From the NCBI GenBank assembly GCA_963931865.1, contig OZ007517.1:124001-188000 (forward strand): DNA of 64,000 nt, in the 5' to 3' direction. Shown here one piece after another: positions 1 to 12,407 of the stretch (position 1 is the stretch's first letter; each line of letters starts with the position of its first letter). The position numbers and the translations under genes were made by a program. The notes beneath the pieces were generated by a model. The model did not search any database and was not told where the DNA came from. It was given only the letters and a program-made list of their open reading frames with translations. This stretch comes from Axinella damicornis (Eukaryota > Porifera > Demospongiae > Axinellida > Axinellidae).

Positions 1-2320
1 GTGTGTGTGTGTGTGTGCATGTGTTGATCGCGGGCATCCCACTAACTATCCCACACTGCATGAGGTCCATTGTCCTCAGGCCGTCTGCCAGTTCATCAGC
101 TGACGATCACCATCAGACAAGGTGCAATGGTAGCCTCGTTCCCAGGCTTCCGCCCAGACTTTATCTCACAGCCGTGGATAAAAGTCGGGACTTTTCTCCA
201 CGGCTGTGAGATAAAGTCTGGGCAGAAGCCTGGGAACGAGGCTAGTGCAATGGACATGTCCAATCATGTCTATGAGCATCACATCTGTCACATTGCTACA
301 GCACATACACTACACAGCACACGGCACGTCTGTGTCTTCACCTGCCGGACAAGTCAGTCACCTCCGCCTCCTGTTCCCCCGGCTGACCAAACCGAGAGAG
401 CTCCGCCTCCAGCTGTGGGGGTATGTGGGGAGGAGAGTGTGAGGTGAGGTGAGGGAGGAGGGTAGGAGGTGGTGCACAGTTGATGGATGAAAAGTTCAGT
501 CCATTTCTTCCCTCACCTGTGTGCGCACAAGGTAGGCAAGGGAGGTGTATGCTGCTGACCCATGATCCGCTAACTCGCTGGTGTAGCTCACTCTCGGCAG
601 CAGGAAACTACCCTCAAGCACACTGGCCGCTGGGGGAGGATGCACGAGGGAGGGACCCAGTAAATGAAATTGGCTGATAAGCTGAGATCACTATTTCAAA
701 GCACCTTTGCAGCCCAGACTGTCCATCCCAGCGAACCCCACCGCACACCGGTCACACCTCCGTCCCCCAACCCCAGGCAAGCAGCTGCACTGGCCAGTGG
801 AGGCATCGCAGAAGGGGGAGGTGGATCCAGGGGTGTGGCAGTCACATGACTGGCAACCCAGATCACCTTGCAGGCTGAACAACGCCAAGCCAGGCTGCGA
901 GGAAGGAGACAGTCCATATACTGGATCACACTCGTGGCAGCTGTACTGTCAAGCACTGCACTGGTCCCATCACGCAGCCCGTACCTTGCAAGAGCACTCT
1001 CCGCTGTCCCCGTCACACACCCCCTCCTGCACCCCCCGCGGGTCACAAACACAGCGCTTGCAGCCAGGGAACGTTGGGGGAGAGTAGAAGCCCTTGGCAC
1101 ACCCCTCCCCCTCCAGCTCGTTACACACCACACCGCGGTACGGGGTATGACACTCGCACTGGAATAGGGATGAGGATGGAGGGACGTGGCACCTCCCTCC
1201 GTGCTGACATGGGTTGGGGATGCAGGGGTCCACACACCGTGCCCCCTCCAGATGGTAGCTGCTGTTACAATGACAGGAGTACCTCTCCCACCCGGTAACA
1301 CAGTGGCTGTTGCTAGGGCACTGCACACCGGAGCAGGGGACCCCATCTCCACACCCCATGGAGGCACCATGGCTGGTGGTGGTGAAGCCAGCATAAGAGG
1401 TCGAAGAGGCAATGCCAGGGAGACTAAATCGGATGCTGTTTACGACCAGGTCTCGCAGGCATCCACTGAGCCGGCCAATGGCTAGAGAAGGGTCCTGGGC
1501 ACCCAGCGTGATGGAGGAGGCGGTCACCACCCCACCTTCTGGGAGGGAGGATCTCACACGAGAGCCGTCCACCATAAGCTGGAGAGGGAGAGGGGAACAT
1601 GCACACTCAGTTTGAGACACACTTCTTCCGGAGCATGTTGCTTCCTCTCTCAGTAATCTCACAAACCACACCCATCACACGTTGAGGAACGTGATTTTCC
1701 AACCCTGGTAACAAGACAACAAGCAACACCCATCATGGGGAGGAATGTGTTCTTCCGACCTTGGGCACGAGACAACAAGCCACACCCATCATGGGGAGGA
1801 ATGTGTTCTTCCGACCTTGGGCACGAGACAACAAGCCACACCCATCATGGGGAGGAATGTGTTCTTCCGACCTTGGGCACGAGACAACAAGCCACACCCA
1901 TCATGGGGAGGAATGTGTTCTTCCGACCTTGGGCACGAGACAACAAGCCAAACATGGGGAGGAATGTGTTCTTCCGACTTTGGTCACAAGACAACAAGCC
2001 ACAGTGTGGGAGTGTTTATCAGCAGCACATGACCTCACTCTGTGTGCACTACGTCAACAGCCACCGAACACCGTACACAGACATGTCAGCCCACAGCTGA
2101 GGTACTTCACACACCATTACTGGTTCAGTGAGGCGGAACCTGGCACTCTAAGAACAGTGGCTCCAGCGATCACACACTCCGTTGGCAGCTGCTGGAATGT
2201 ACTCTGGAATGACGGCTCACATTGTTGGAATAGGACAATGCTACACCCTGACCTCCACCCCCCCCCCCCCCCCCCCCCCCTCCCCCCCCACCACACACAC
2301 ACACACACAGCAACCTCGAG

Positions 2321-2371
<51 letters not shown>

Positions 2372-3170
2372 ATAACCATGTTCCATCCAATGAAGTAGTA
2401 TATATGCCCACCTGAGTCATTGAGTCGGAGACCTCCAACAAGACCTGGTGCCAGAGGCCATCGTTGGCGAAGGCATCAGCCGAGAGGGTGAGAGCAGAGA
2501 GTGTGGCACTGTGGCTATGACGGTACACCACACTGCCGTAATGGAGCTGGAAAAAAAACACACACCAAAGAATAATTTCCTCCCCATCCCACCCCTCTCT
2601 GCCCCTCCTCACCACCACCCTCCCCACTCTCCACACCCTCCTCACCACCACCCTCCCTCCCCACCCCCCACACCCCACCCTCCTCACCACCACCCTCTTC
2701 ACCACCACCCTCCCCACCCTCCTCACCACCACCCTCCCCACCCCCCACACCCCACCCTCCTCACCACCACCCTCCACACCCTCTTCACCACCACCCTCCA
2801 CACCACCACCCTCCCACCCCCACCCTCCTCACCACCACCATCCCCACCTCCACACCCTGACCACCACCCTCCCCACCCCCACACCCCCACCCTCCTCACC
2901 ACCACCCTCCCCACTCTCCACACCCTCTTCACCACCACCCTCCCCACCCCCCACACCCCCACCCTCCCCACCCTCCTTTATGCCTACTCACTTCAAGAGA
3001 GGCAGCGTTCCCAAACTGAGCCAGGACACCCCCGGTGCTGTAAGTGCGGAAGGCAAGGGAGAACCGATTGATGGTAAACGAGGCCCCAACTCCAGACAAC
3101 TGCAGGTAGCCTGAAGACAGCTTCACGGCTGATCATGGGGAAGGGGTGTGTGAGGGAGGGGAAAGGTGAA

Positions 3171-3201
<31 letters not shown>

Positions 3202-6200
3202 GTTAGAGGGGAAGGAGTGTGTGAGGGAGGGGAAAGGTGAAGGGGGGGTGTGAGGGGAAGGAGTGTGTGGGGGGAGGGGGGAGGGGTGTGTGAGGGGGAA
3301 AGTGGGAAGGGGTGTGTGGGAGGAAGGGGGAAGGAAGGGAGGTATATTTTTGTACCAAAATTGGCACATTATGGAAACCATTAGTGGTCAGCACACAAAT
3401 GATGCCTGGGTTGGTCATATTTTTGTCACGATTTTGGGTCAAAATTCAACCTACAGCAAAATGCATGCTGCTGATTGCATAATTTAGGCCACCATTTGAG
3501 CTAAGTATTATGTGCTAGGTATCTTGGGCTAGGAATGAGATATGAAACTGGGATTTGCACCATTGTGATCAGCATGAATGGAGCTTTCAAATGATGTCCA
3601 TTTTGCTGTAGGTTGAATTTTGACCCAAAATCATGAAAAACCATGGATTATAGCCTTTGGTCGAGTGCAATTTTTGGCAAAAATGTGACCAATATTAAAA
3701 CTCATTTTTAGGGCATCAGTTGAAGGTTCGTTTCAAGCTGATCGCAATGGTGTGAACCCCAGCCTCATATCTCCTTCCTAGCCCAAGATACCTAGCCCAT
3801 ATGTTATAATACTACACTAATCCTGGATGGTGACTACTATATCTACACAATGGGGGTAGTATGTTGCTTAAAACATCACACTCTATCTCCACGAGGTGGT
3901 GTTATCACTGAAACCACCAGCACTACAGAGTGTATTGTATCGCTAATGCTGTCTCCTCACCATCCTGGCACGTGTCCCTGCAGCTGCACAGCGTCCCATT
4001 CCACACCTCCTTGCACTCTATCCCCACACCACACGTCCCACCAGAGCACGTGGCGTCCAGTGGGGGACAACCCTGTGCCGTCCCATAGCTACGAAGCGGG
4101 GAAGCAAGGTCAAGAAGGGTGCCGTCCAGGCGGACTCCAGCCACGCAGCCCACGTAGGAGGAGCCAGAGAGAGGGAGTCCACTCATGTGGCCCTCCAGAC
4201 CCCCAAAGTAGAGTGGCCCGTTCACATCCAGAGACCTGTGAACGTGTGTTTGTGTGAGCATGTGTGTGTGTGTGGTACACAACATCAACATTTTCTATTA
4301 GTCCTGAACAACCAATCTCTTCGTCCAAAAACTGTTAGAGTCTGTTACTGTAAATGAATCTAAATCTACTTCTAGTAATTTGCCCAGACTATCACCTAGT
4401 CCTTCCATTGGTCACACTGTCCTTGCGCGAGGAGAGACTGCTATTCACAAGATGCTCAAGATGCTCATGACCGGCCGGCCAGTTTTGGCCTTTCAGGCAG
4501 GTCGAGCAGTCTCTTCACAGAAGGACAGTGTGACTACTGGAAGGAGTAGGCAAAGTCTGTGCACATCAAAGACTGTGTGAGATTTTACATAAAAGGAACA
4601 CCCCAGTGAGACTGCAGGACAGCTGTTCAAGTCTAGCTGCCAGCTATGTCTCCCAGGAAACCAATGTGTCAGACCATGTAAGCATATCGCAGCATTTGGT
4701 GTCCATAAACAAGGCACTGCCCTTTGAAACACACCCTACATGCTAGTGTGGCAGGTGCAATATTGTACAAGCGGGGGCGGGGCAGATGGATGCCCAGGGC
4801 AATCTATGGGTGTGGAACGTGAGCAGACACAGTATGCTTTAATCTTCCCACTCTAGCATATCGGCAAGAATGCTGGTGAGTATGGCCGCTCTGAAGTGCA
4901 CAGCTCATTGGTTAATACAAACCACATCAGCAGCTATTTCACCCCACACTGATTCTTCACATTCCTGAACCCCTGCGATTAGTATGTGACACACTTTAGC
5001 CAACCGCAGTTACACTCGGCCAACCCTCTCCACCTGCTCTGCTGCGGCCTGCGGCTCACCTGCTGTCACCAGGCAGCTGCGCCCGCAGCTGACACGACTC
5101 TGTGGCTCCCTCCAGGAACTGGGAGCTGTTGGAGCAGTCGGTGACCACCACAACCAGGGACTGGAGGAGAGTTCACAACACACAGTATCAATACACTGCT
5201 GCCCACGGAGGATAAGCCATTGACCACACCCACAACCACAGGAAAGATCTCCCGGCACAGCTAGAACAAGACCTATCACACAATTCATATCCCAACTTGA
5301 TAACAATCTCACAACATCTATAAACAATAGTGGACTTCACTGTTTCAGTTTCTGCAGCTCAGCTCAGAAACAACAGCTACCCCACGTCCTACTACGTCAT
5401 GCCAGCTCACCTGCTCGTCCAGGTGCACCTCCACTGTATGCCACTGACCGTTATTCAGCTGCCAGACCGAGTCCGTTGTCATGGTAATAGCCTCACCACC
5501 AAGGGACACGCCCACTTTGAGCTGTCCAATCACAAGTTCCACGGCGAGGAAGTCATGGAGACCTCCCACCCTCCCACTATAGAGCAGCACTCCGCTGGGG
5601 GCAATGGTGGCAAAACGGAATGAGAGGGTGAGCCTGTTTTTACTGCCAATTGGGGGAAAGGCGACATAACTCCCGGTGGTGAAGTGGAGGGAGGTGAGCT
5701 CACAGTTGGGTCCACGGTACTCCGATCTCCAGGGGCACAATGTGCATATGTGGACGGAGGGGTCTTGTTGGGAGACAGCGCAGGAGCTCCCATGCAGGCA
5801 GGGGGACGGTGAACATGGCTGACAGGAGGACGAGGGACACACAACACTGCAGTTCTTGCCGAGGGTCTGCTCTGGGCAGTTACAACGATAATCACCAACC
5901 AAGTCTTTGCAGGCTGCTCCGAACAGACAGGGAGAACGGTCACACTCGTTGATCTCATTGCTGCAAAACTCATCCCTAGAGAACCCGTCCGGGCAGTAGC
6001 ACGAGTGGGACTGGGCGAAGGGGTGGGACCAGTAGAAACGATCAGTGGTCATCAGCACCCGGGACGCAGCCTCTGAACTGTACCGGTACAGCTCCAGCTC
6101 TGGCCGGCACTGCTGAAAGAGGGGGCAGGGCTCACGGACACACACATCCGACCCAAACTGGAGCAGTGTGGAGGGCGTAGCAAGGTGTTCATTGGCCCAC

Positions 6201-9132
6201 AGCCGATCCAGGATGGCGTCCGGGGGAACGTACCCCTGCTGGTCCCCACGCTGCACGGCAAATGCCACCTCAACAATCTCATCAGTCGAGGGGCCCCTAT
6301 GCTGTACGCCAATTATCTCTACTTGGCGACGTGAGCAGGGTACAATTTCCGTCAGGAACTGAGCAAAGCGCTCCAGCTGTATGGATGCAAAGCTGGTCTC
6401 CCGAGCATTGCTGAACACCACCACCACCGCACTCTCCAGCGTGCTGTTGCCGATGATGTGCACATACACCTCCACTGCACCATACCCAGTGCCCGTCGCC
6501 GTGGTAACAGAGACATTGAGGGTGTAGTAGCCTGAGGGAACACTGCTGGACACAGATATTTCTCCCGTGGTGTGACCGATCGTGAAGTGGCTGAGGATGA
6601 GGGGGGAGGAAGGGCAGAGGGAGAACGTGTACAAGGTGTCGTCCCTCCGCTGTCGTACGCGAACCCTCCCAAGGTGTTGGGTGGGCTGCAGAAAGGACGG
6701 ATAGACATTGAAATAGACAGTGAGGGGGCCCAGGAGAGGTATCCCATCGTCCTCCATGATGGTGATGATCACAGGGACGGACTCTGAGAGATGGCGGTGC
6801 TGTGCAGTCACTCGGAGCACAAAGACACCAGCGTGGGTGCGTGGGTTGAGGCTGGTCACAGATGATATCCTTCCGGTGCGCTGTGCAATGTTAAACAGCG
6901 TGGTATTGGCACCGCTAGTGATAGCGTACAGGATAGAGGAGTCAGTGTCCTGTGTGGTGGCATAGGGTGTGATGAGGACCGTGTTCTGTGGAGTCTCACG
7001 GGTGATAAAGACCTCATAGGTTACCTGCGTGAACACCGGGGGGTAGTCCACCACATCAATGATGGTAATGCTCACGACAGTGGTGCTGGAGAGGGACGGG
7101 CGGCCATTATCACTGACTTGCACTGTGACAGAGTAGGCGGCCTGAACCTCACGGTCGAGCGGCTGTCGAGTGTAGACCACTCCAGAGGAATCGACGGTGA
7201 AGGCCTGGACTGCTCTGGAGTCAGCAATGATGGAGTATGATAGTGCTTCATTGGATCCGGAGTCAGCGTCAGTGGCGGTCAACTGCAGGACCATGGTGTG
7301 GGCAGGTAGGTTTTCTTGAACACCACCTGTGCGAAGGCCGGGTTCAAAGGTGGGCCTGTTGTCGTTTTCATCTTGGACATTCACCACCACCCTTGCGGTG
7401 GCAGTGCGGAGTGGACTGCCACCGTCCGAGGCCACTATTGTAAACCGGTAGAACTGCATGAGCTCATAGTCCAGTGAAGTTCGCAGTGTGACAGCTCCTG
7501 TGACGTTGTTGACAGCAAACTCACTGCTGGCGTCAGAGGTATAAGTCACCATCCCATTGGCACCTGAATCAGCGTCCATTGCCCGTACTTGCACAACAGT
7601 TGAGCCCACAGGTAAGCTCTCAGAGACAGCAACAGAGAAGAAGTTAGGGTTAAACACAGGGGGATGGTCGTTGACATCTGTCACCGTCACGTTCACCGTC
7701 ACGCTGCTCTCCAGCAGACCGTCGCTGGCCACCACCTCCAGAATGTACAATGCTCTCTCCTCTCTGTTCAGCGGCATGTGCACGGTGAGGAGTCCGTCTG
7801 TAGGGTCCAGGTAGAATGCTCCCCGCACGTTACCCGACTGGATGAAGTACTCGAGGGAGGTGGTCTCCGAGTCGCTGTCCATGGCGGATACCTGCAGGAC
7901 AGTGGTGCTGGTTGTCACATTCTCTGGCACAGAGGCATGGTACTCCGGCCTTCCAAAGACCGGGGGCATGTCATTGACATCACTGACCCTCACCACCACC
8001 CTCACTTGTCCCGTGAGGGGAGGGGTTCCCCCATCTTGCGCAACGACAGTGAAGCTGTACTGCTCCTGCTGCTCACGATCCAGGGCGGCAGCTGTCGTGA
8101 TGATGCCGGAGAGACTGTCCAGTATGAACGTGCTCATGACACTTGCATCTGAGGAGTTAATATGGTAGGTAACGTCCCCGAATGCTCCACCGTCCAGGTC
8201 CTCTGCACTGACCCTGGTCACCCGCTGTCCGGCAGTGGCACCCTCGGAAATGGAGCTGGTGTACTGGGAGCGTGAGAAGGTGGGATAGTGGTCATTAACA
8301 TTGACTACCACAATGAAGACGGTGGCCTGCGTCCTGAGAGCGAAATTGGCTTGGGACTGTGCCTGCACAGTCAGGGCAAACTGCTGCTGGGCCTCAAAGT
8401 CAAGAGACCGCATGAGAGTCAGCACACCGGTGATCGGGTCGAGGTAAAACGTCCCGCTTGGGTTTCCTCCCAGGACATCGTAGTTGACTGCAGCAAGTGG
8501 GGCGGAGTCCTGCGATGTGGCGTTCACAGTGAGAATGTAGCTCCCCGCAGCAGTGGTCTCTGAGACGCTGGCACGATAGGAGGAGGCGTTGAACTGAGGG
8601 ACGCTGTCAGCAACATCGGAGACAAAGACCTCAATATTAGCGGAGGTGGTGTGGGCTGGGGAGCCACCGTCCATTGCTATGAGAGTGAGGAGGTAGTAGC
8701 TGAGAGTTTCGTAGTCCAGCTGTCTCTCAAGCCGCAGCTGGGCCTGCATCTGCAGCATCCTGATGCCGAACACGCCGCCCGTGTTGTTGAGCAGCTGGTA
8801 GCTGACCAACCCATTGCCGCCCGCATCCTCGTCAATGACCGTAATGTCCAGGATCTGAGAACCAGTCTGCAGTGGTGAATGGGAGAGCCACCAGCACCAT
8901 ACTATTAGAGTGTGTTTTTCTAAGTGGTACCCACATCTAGGATTCATACGTTTTGTTGCGGGGGGAGACAGTCCATTGTAGATAAATTTTAACCAATATT
9001 GAGAAATATCCTATTTACTGAAACTACTGTACTATAATAGTATCATGCGTAATATGCCTACTAGCAGTCACTGCTGTTGTGTTAGCTACCACTCAGTATT
9101 GAACTCTTCGGTTGGGGGGGGATCCTTCTCGG

Positions 9133-9167
<35 letters not shown>

Positions 9168-12028
9168 TCCCAACGGGATCTCTGTACAAAATCCTGGTAC
9201 ACTAAGGAGATGTACGTCACCATGGGGCGAGCTACCATGCACTGAAGCATTAGCAAACATTGGCACACTATCCCATGTTCAACACAATGAATATATTGGC
9301 ACAACAAATCCTTCTGGGCTATCAGGGTAAAGAGGGCTCATGAATACAATTGTAGTATAACGCATGGCACAAATGTGCATGTGTATCTGCTTGTGGAGAA
9401 TATTGCAGCTGACAACAAGTTATGTAACAATCAACTGTGCGTGCTACATATGTATAGCCTCGTTCCCAGTCCCACGCCCAGCTTTTCGTCGCTGCTTAGT
9501 ACGGTAAAGCGGGGAGGGCCTGGTACATTTCCTCACGTGAGTGACGTCAAGGGTAGAAAGGGGTAGAAAGACCGGAAGTTGAACGTGGGCGTAGTTGGTC
9601 TCAGAACAGCAAGAAGAATGAAGGTACCAGGTAACACACCACACGTATCTAGCTAGCGGGGGGCGACTGTCATACTCACCGAGCGTTGAACGTGTAGATG
9701 GCTGAATAACGCGCAAAACGTAGCGTCTTCATTCTGAAAATTTTGCGGTTTTTCAATTACGTCATGCTCACGTGAGGAAATGTACCAGGCCCTCCCCGCT
9801 TTACCGTACTAAGCAGCGACGAAAAGCTGGGCGTGGGACTGGGAACGAGGCTAACATATGTACAGAATACAATTAATGATCATATTTGGGAAATCAGGTC
9901 CTTTAACAGTATGCAGATTGGCTGCACCTCAATCGGCAGATCTCTGTAGGGAGTTCCACCCACTTATTGTATTCTAATGACAGAGAGCACAGTGAGTAGT
10001 CCACTATCTGATTGTAATTGCTGGACTTCACATGGCAAGAGGAGAACTTTTTGACAATGTTTCGATCAGACTGTGCCGATCTTCCTTTGACCTGAGGAAG
10101 ATTGGCACAGTCTGATTGAAACAAGTTCTCCTCTTGCAGAGCAGAGTGAAGTCCAACAATTACAATCATTATGTATACCGCAGCAACATGTCTCTCAACC
10201 ACTATCTGTGGTCTTGGTAATCCCCAAGTACTATCGGTAGCGAGCAGGGGCATCCTCACCGCATGGTCCTCCTGCACGGTGGTGTTGTAGTAAGACCCAG
10301 CCTGGAAGGTGGGGGAGTTGTCATTCTCATCCAGGACCTGGATCGTGTAATGCACCATCTGCTGCATCCCCCCTCCGTCGTGCGCGGTGACTTGGAAGGC
10401 ATAGCTGCTTGTGCGCTCACGGTCAATGCTAGCTGCAGGGTTCCAAATAGCGGCAACAAAAGTCAATTACTACAGATACATAGATGCAGTTTTATGGGGG
10501 GGGGGGGGGGGGGGGGGGGTATGGCTGGCAAGCCCCTCCCCTTGTCATGAGCTTTAGTCAATTAATACGTACATAATAATTATAATAGATAGATAAATGG
10601 CAGAAGACTGCTTGATTTGTCTGCCACTCAACAATCATCTGGCCAGTGCTAGCCACGCCCCTTGTCAACTGCCCTGGATCAGCCTCCAATGTGTCACAGG
10701 CGAGCAGTTAATAGTCACTACACCACTGACACTGCATTGTATAATCAAGCTTGGGCAACTAGACAAAAGTGTTTCAATGAACTAGCGTCCATTTCAACGT
10801 TACCCACAGACCAGGGCTTTAAAAAGAGGAGATGTGTAAGCGAATCTGATTGGTTGAATTACGGGAAGTGGTGCAGCTGACATAAAGTAAATGATATTAC
10901 AGAAAGACGCTTGACTATGTCATAACAGGAGCACATGTATAATGACGCTTACGTCATCATACGCTCCTGGTTGAGCAATATTTCTATCTATGGTTTACAT
11001 TCTTCTTTAATGTCTTTTGGATTGTTGTGCCAGCAGCTCCCTTTGCCCAATCATCTTACATTTCTCCAGGCAACATACTATGAAGTTGGCAGCCTACCAA
11101 GTCTTACTGTCAGCCCTAAATCACTAATTGCTTTCAGAACACCAATCAGCCAAAGACAGCCTGCTGCTGCATAGCCTGCAGTGACAATGGTTGCCTCACG
11201 GCCATAGCCTGCAGTGGCTACCACTGACAATGGTTGCCTCACGGCCATAGCCTGCAGTGGCTACCACTGACAATGGTTGCCTCACGGCCATAGCCTGCAG
11301 TGGCTACCACTGACAATGGTTGCCTCACGGCCATAGCCTGCACACACACACAACACAACCAATGCAGTAAACTAGGTAGAGGAACCTTCTCAAGAACTGA
11401 ACCAAAGAGGGGGTTCAGCATTACAGTGGGTGGGACAGGTTCAAGGTGATTGCTCACCTGTGGTGGTGATGACGCCTGTGGACGGTGCAATCCTAAAGAA
11501 GTTGGCACTGTTAATGTTACGGTTGCTGTCCGGCTGCATGGAGTACGTCAGCTCTCCTAAGGACCCTTCATCGCTGTCGTGGGCCTGTACCGTATCCACT
11601 TCGGTTCCAATAGGACTGTTCTCAATCACCGAGGCAGTGTAGTGAAGCTGGTCAAACATAGGAGGGGTGTTGATCACCTGCCGTACCATACGACTGTGGG
11701 GACTGTGTGTGTCGGTGAGGTCGCGCACTGCTGTGAAGTGCTGAAGGGGTGTGTGTGCTGCAGCATGATGGACTGCAGCCTGCAGTGGCCTGCTCTGCAG
11801 CACAGCCAGCAGCAACACTGACAGTACCTGCAGCGAGGGAGTAAGTTACAGCATACGCGCATGCAGTATACCATAAACAATGAGTTCTCATCAGCAGGGC
11901 ATTCAAGTCTGAAAGATGATCGCTCTTTCTGCGACTATAAGATACTAGTATTCATGGTCACTTAACCGTACATAAACCAGTACAGCTTCACTCACCAATG
12001 AATGATTTTGTCTGCACCAATACGACAT
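1..12028 (-). CDS. CELSR/Flamingo-like giant cadherin (3' end missing)
   Basis: This is a cell-surface adhesion and planar-polarity type cadherin. I place exons at 11996-12028, 11458-11827, 10260-10432, 5411-8866, 5060-5160, 3961-4235, 2992-3128, 2412-2546, 985-1578, 705-945, 517-629 and 342-412; all phases agree, giving about 1900 visible residues. The ATG at 12028 plus exon 2 gives a hydrophobic signal peptide (core LSVLLLAVL). About eight cadherin repeats follow (to residue ~870), with calcium-binding motifs such as DENDNSP, VNDHYP and VNDHPP. Then come a CELSR-like membrane-proximal region (ending CVREPC), EGF modules (NECDRSPC), a laminin G domain split over exons 4-6 ([11 protein letters not shown]), a second laminin G (exons 7-9), EGF modules and laminin-type EGF modules ([18 protein letters not shown]). 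Human CELSR has this same order and then a hormone-receptor module. Here the next two exons instead look like a SEA domain. The GAIN/7TM part, if present, is off the left edge. Fat-type cadherins are the alternative, but the laminin-EGF block favours CELSR. Confidence 0.85.
131..244. mobile_element. Fold-back miniature element, TAGCC family
   Basis: This is a near-perfect hairpin of 114 bases. The left arm starts TAGCCTCGTTCCCAGGC and the right arm is its complement, ending GCCTGGGAACGAGGCTA. The arms pair almost to the centre. It lies in the left-end region of the cadherin gene. No coding capacity is seen. At least ten relatives occur in this window, so it is a non-autonomous (MITE-like) element; the outermost TA may be the target duplication. 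Confidence 0.75.
1660..2005. repeat. 56-base minisatellite in cadherin intron
   Basis: About five tandem units, with the core CATCATGGGGAGGAATGTG followed by a TTCTTCCGACC block; period 56 from 1717 to 1773. The outer units are diverged. It lies in the intron between the cadherin exons at 985-1578 and 2412-2546. It is open in several frames, but this is an effect of the repeat and not a gene. Confidence 0.85.
2258..2370. repeat. Compound (C)n(CA)n microsatellite
   Basis: A C tract at 2258-2289 runs directly into CA repeats (2292-2308 and 2323-2369). It lies in the cadherin intron just 3' (in gene sense) of the exon at 2412-2546. It belongs to a set of six compound tracts with the same C-then-CA polarity. 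Confidence 0.9.
2585..2975. repeat. Degenerate CACCACCCTCC-type intronic repeat
   Basis: About 390 bases built of short degenerate units such as CCTCACCACCACCCTCCCC. It fills most of the intron between cadherin exons 2412-2546 and 2992-3128. Long proline/histidine or glycine/valine open frames across it are repeat artefacts. Confidence 0.85.
3171..3330. repeat. G30 homopolymer and GGGAGGGGTGTGTGA repeats
   Basis: A run of 30 G (3171-3200) is followed by imperfect repeats of GGAAGGAGTGTGTGAGGG type up to about 3330. It is intronic in the cadherin gene and has high potential for G-quadruplex structure on the plus strand. Confidence 0.85.
3518..3802. mobile_element. Palindromic-end miniature element, copy 1
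   Basis: The left end (GGTATCTTGGGCTAGGAATG, from about 3518) is repeated in inverted form at the right end (about 3770-3802). Interior sequence, including the ACCATGGATTATAGCCTTTGG block near 3640, recurs in a second copy at about 33627-33905. It is intronic in the cadherin gene and has no coding capacity. The arms and the second copy identify it as a non-autonomous transposon family. Confidence 0.65.
9135..9166. repeat. G32 homopolymer
   Basis: An uninterrupted G run in cadherin intron 3 (between exons 10260-10432 and 5411-8866). It is flanked by a GGGATCC sequence on the right and by a shorter G run at 9114-9121 on the left. Confidence 0.9.
9455..9853. mobile_element. Long fold-back element, TAGCC family (about 400 bases)
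   Basis: The ends are TAGCCTCGTTCCCAGTC and its inverse. The arms are roughly 90 bases each and nearly identical (inside them the GTAAAGCGGGGAGGGCCTGG block and its complement), around a unique centre of about 200 bases. It is the largest simple member of the family in the window. It lies in cadherin intron 3. Confidence 0.75.
10018..10160. repeat. Inverted-repeat hairpin
   Basis: Two imperfect arms, about 10020-10085 and 10092-10158, share CAAGAGGAGAACTT/AAGTTCTCCTCTTG and CAGACTGTGCC/GGCACAGTCTG. It is probably another fold-back element. It lies in cadherin intron 3 and its terminal sequence differs from the TAGCC family. Confidence 0.6.
11186..11342. repeat. 43-base minisatellite, about 3.7 copies
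   Basis: The unit begins GGTTGCCTCACGGCCATAGC and repeats with period 43 (11189, 11232, and onward). It lies in the intron between cadherin exons 2 and 3, close to the exon 2 donor. Confidence 0.9.
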
Positions 12029-12407
12029 GCTGTCGCAGTCTCGCTCGCTCTTCTCTCTCGATTGGTTTACCGCGTTCGCAGAACGAAGTTAATATCTGTG
12101 ACTATGAGAGCTCAGCATTCTCCTGCGGTCGTACACTCGAGTAATCTCAACGCTCCACTGCGGTGCAGGAATGGGAGGTTTCGATTTTTATCATTTATAA
12201 TATCGAGACACGACGCATGAATACGATCTCCCGCTCAGCGCTCTTTCGACAATGAATATGCTTATCGCAATCTAAACCGTTCAGCACGTGACGACCACGC
12301 CTACAATCGATTGTGTCTATTCTGTTCTAGATCTGTCCCTCCTGGTGATAGGCTTCTAGCCAAGGGCCCGGGGTTACACAAGTTACAGCACTACAGAGGT
12401 AGAAGCG
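12029..12407. promoter_or_regulatory. Divergent promoter region, CELSR-like / EPS15
   Basis: Only 379 bases separate the two start codons, which point away from each other, so regulatory elements are probably shared. A CACGTG E-box at 12285-12290 (followed by AC) is the clearest motif. No TATA box is evident near either start. Confidence 0.5.

Noticed and set aside
50..110. Further cadherin exon ([12 protein letters not shown]) near the left edge
   Set aside because: Borders are weak and the continuation is outside the window; not supported well enough to list.
1735..2375. Long repeated open frames ([12 protein letters not shown] type)
   Set aside because: A 56-base intronic minisatellite running into C and CA tracts; all three plus frames are open, which is typical of repeat artefacts.
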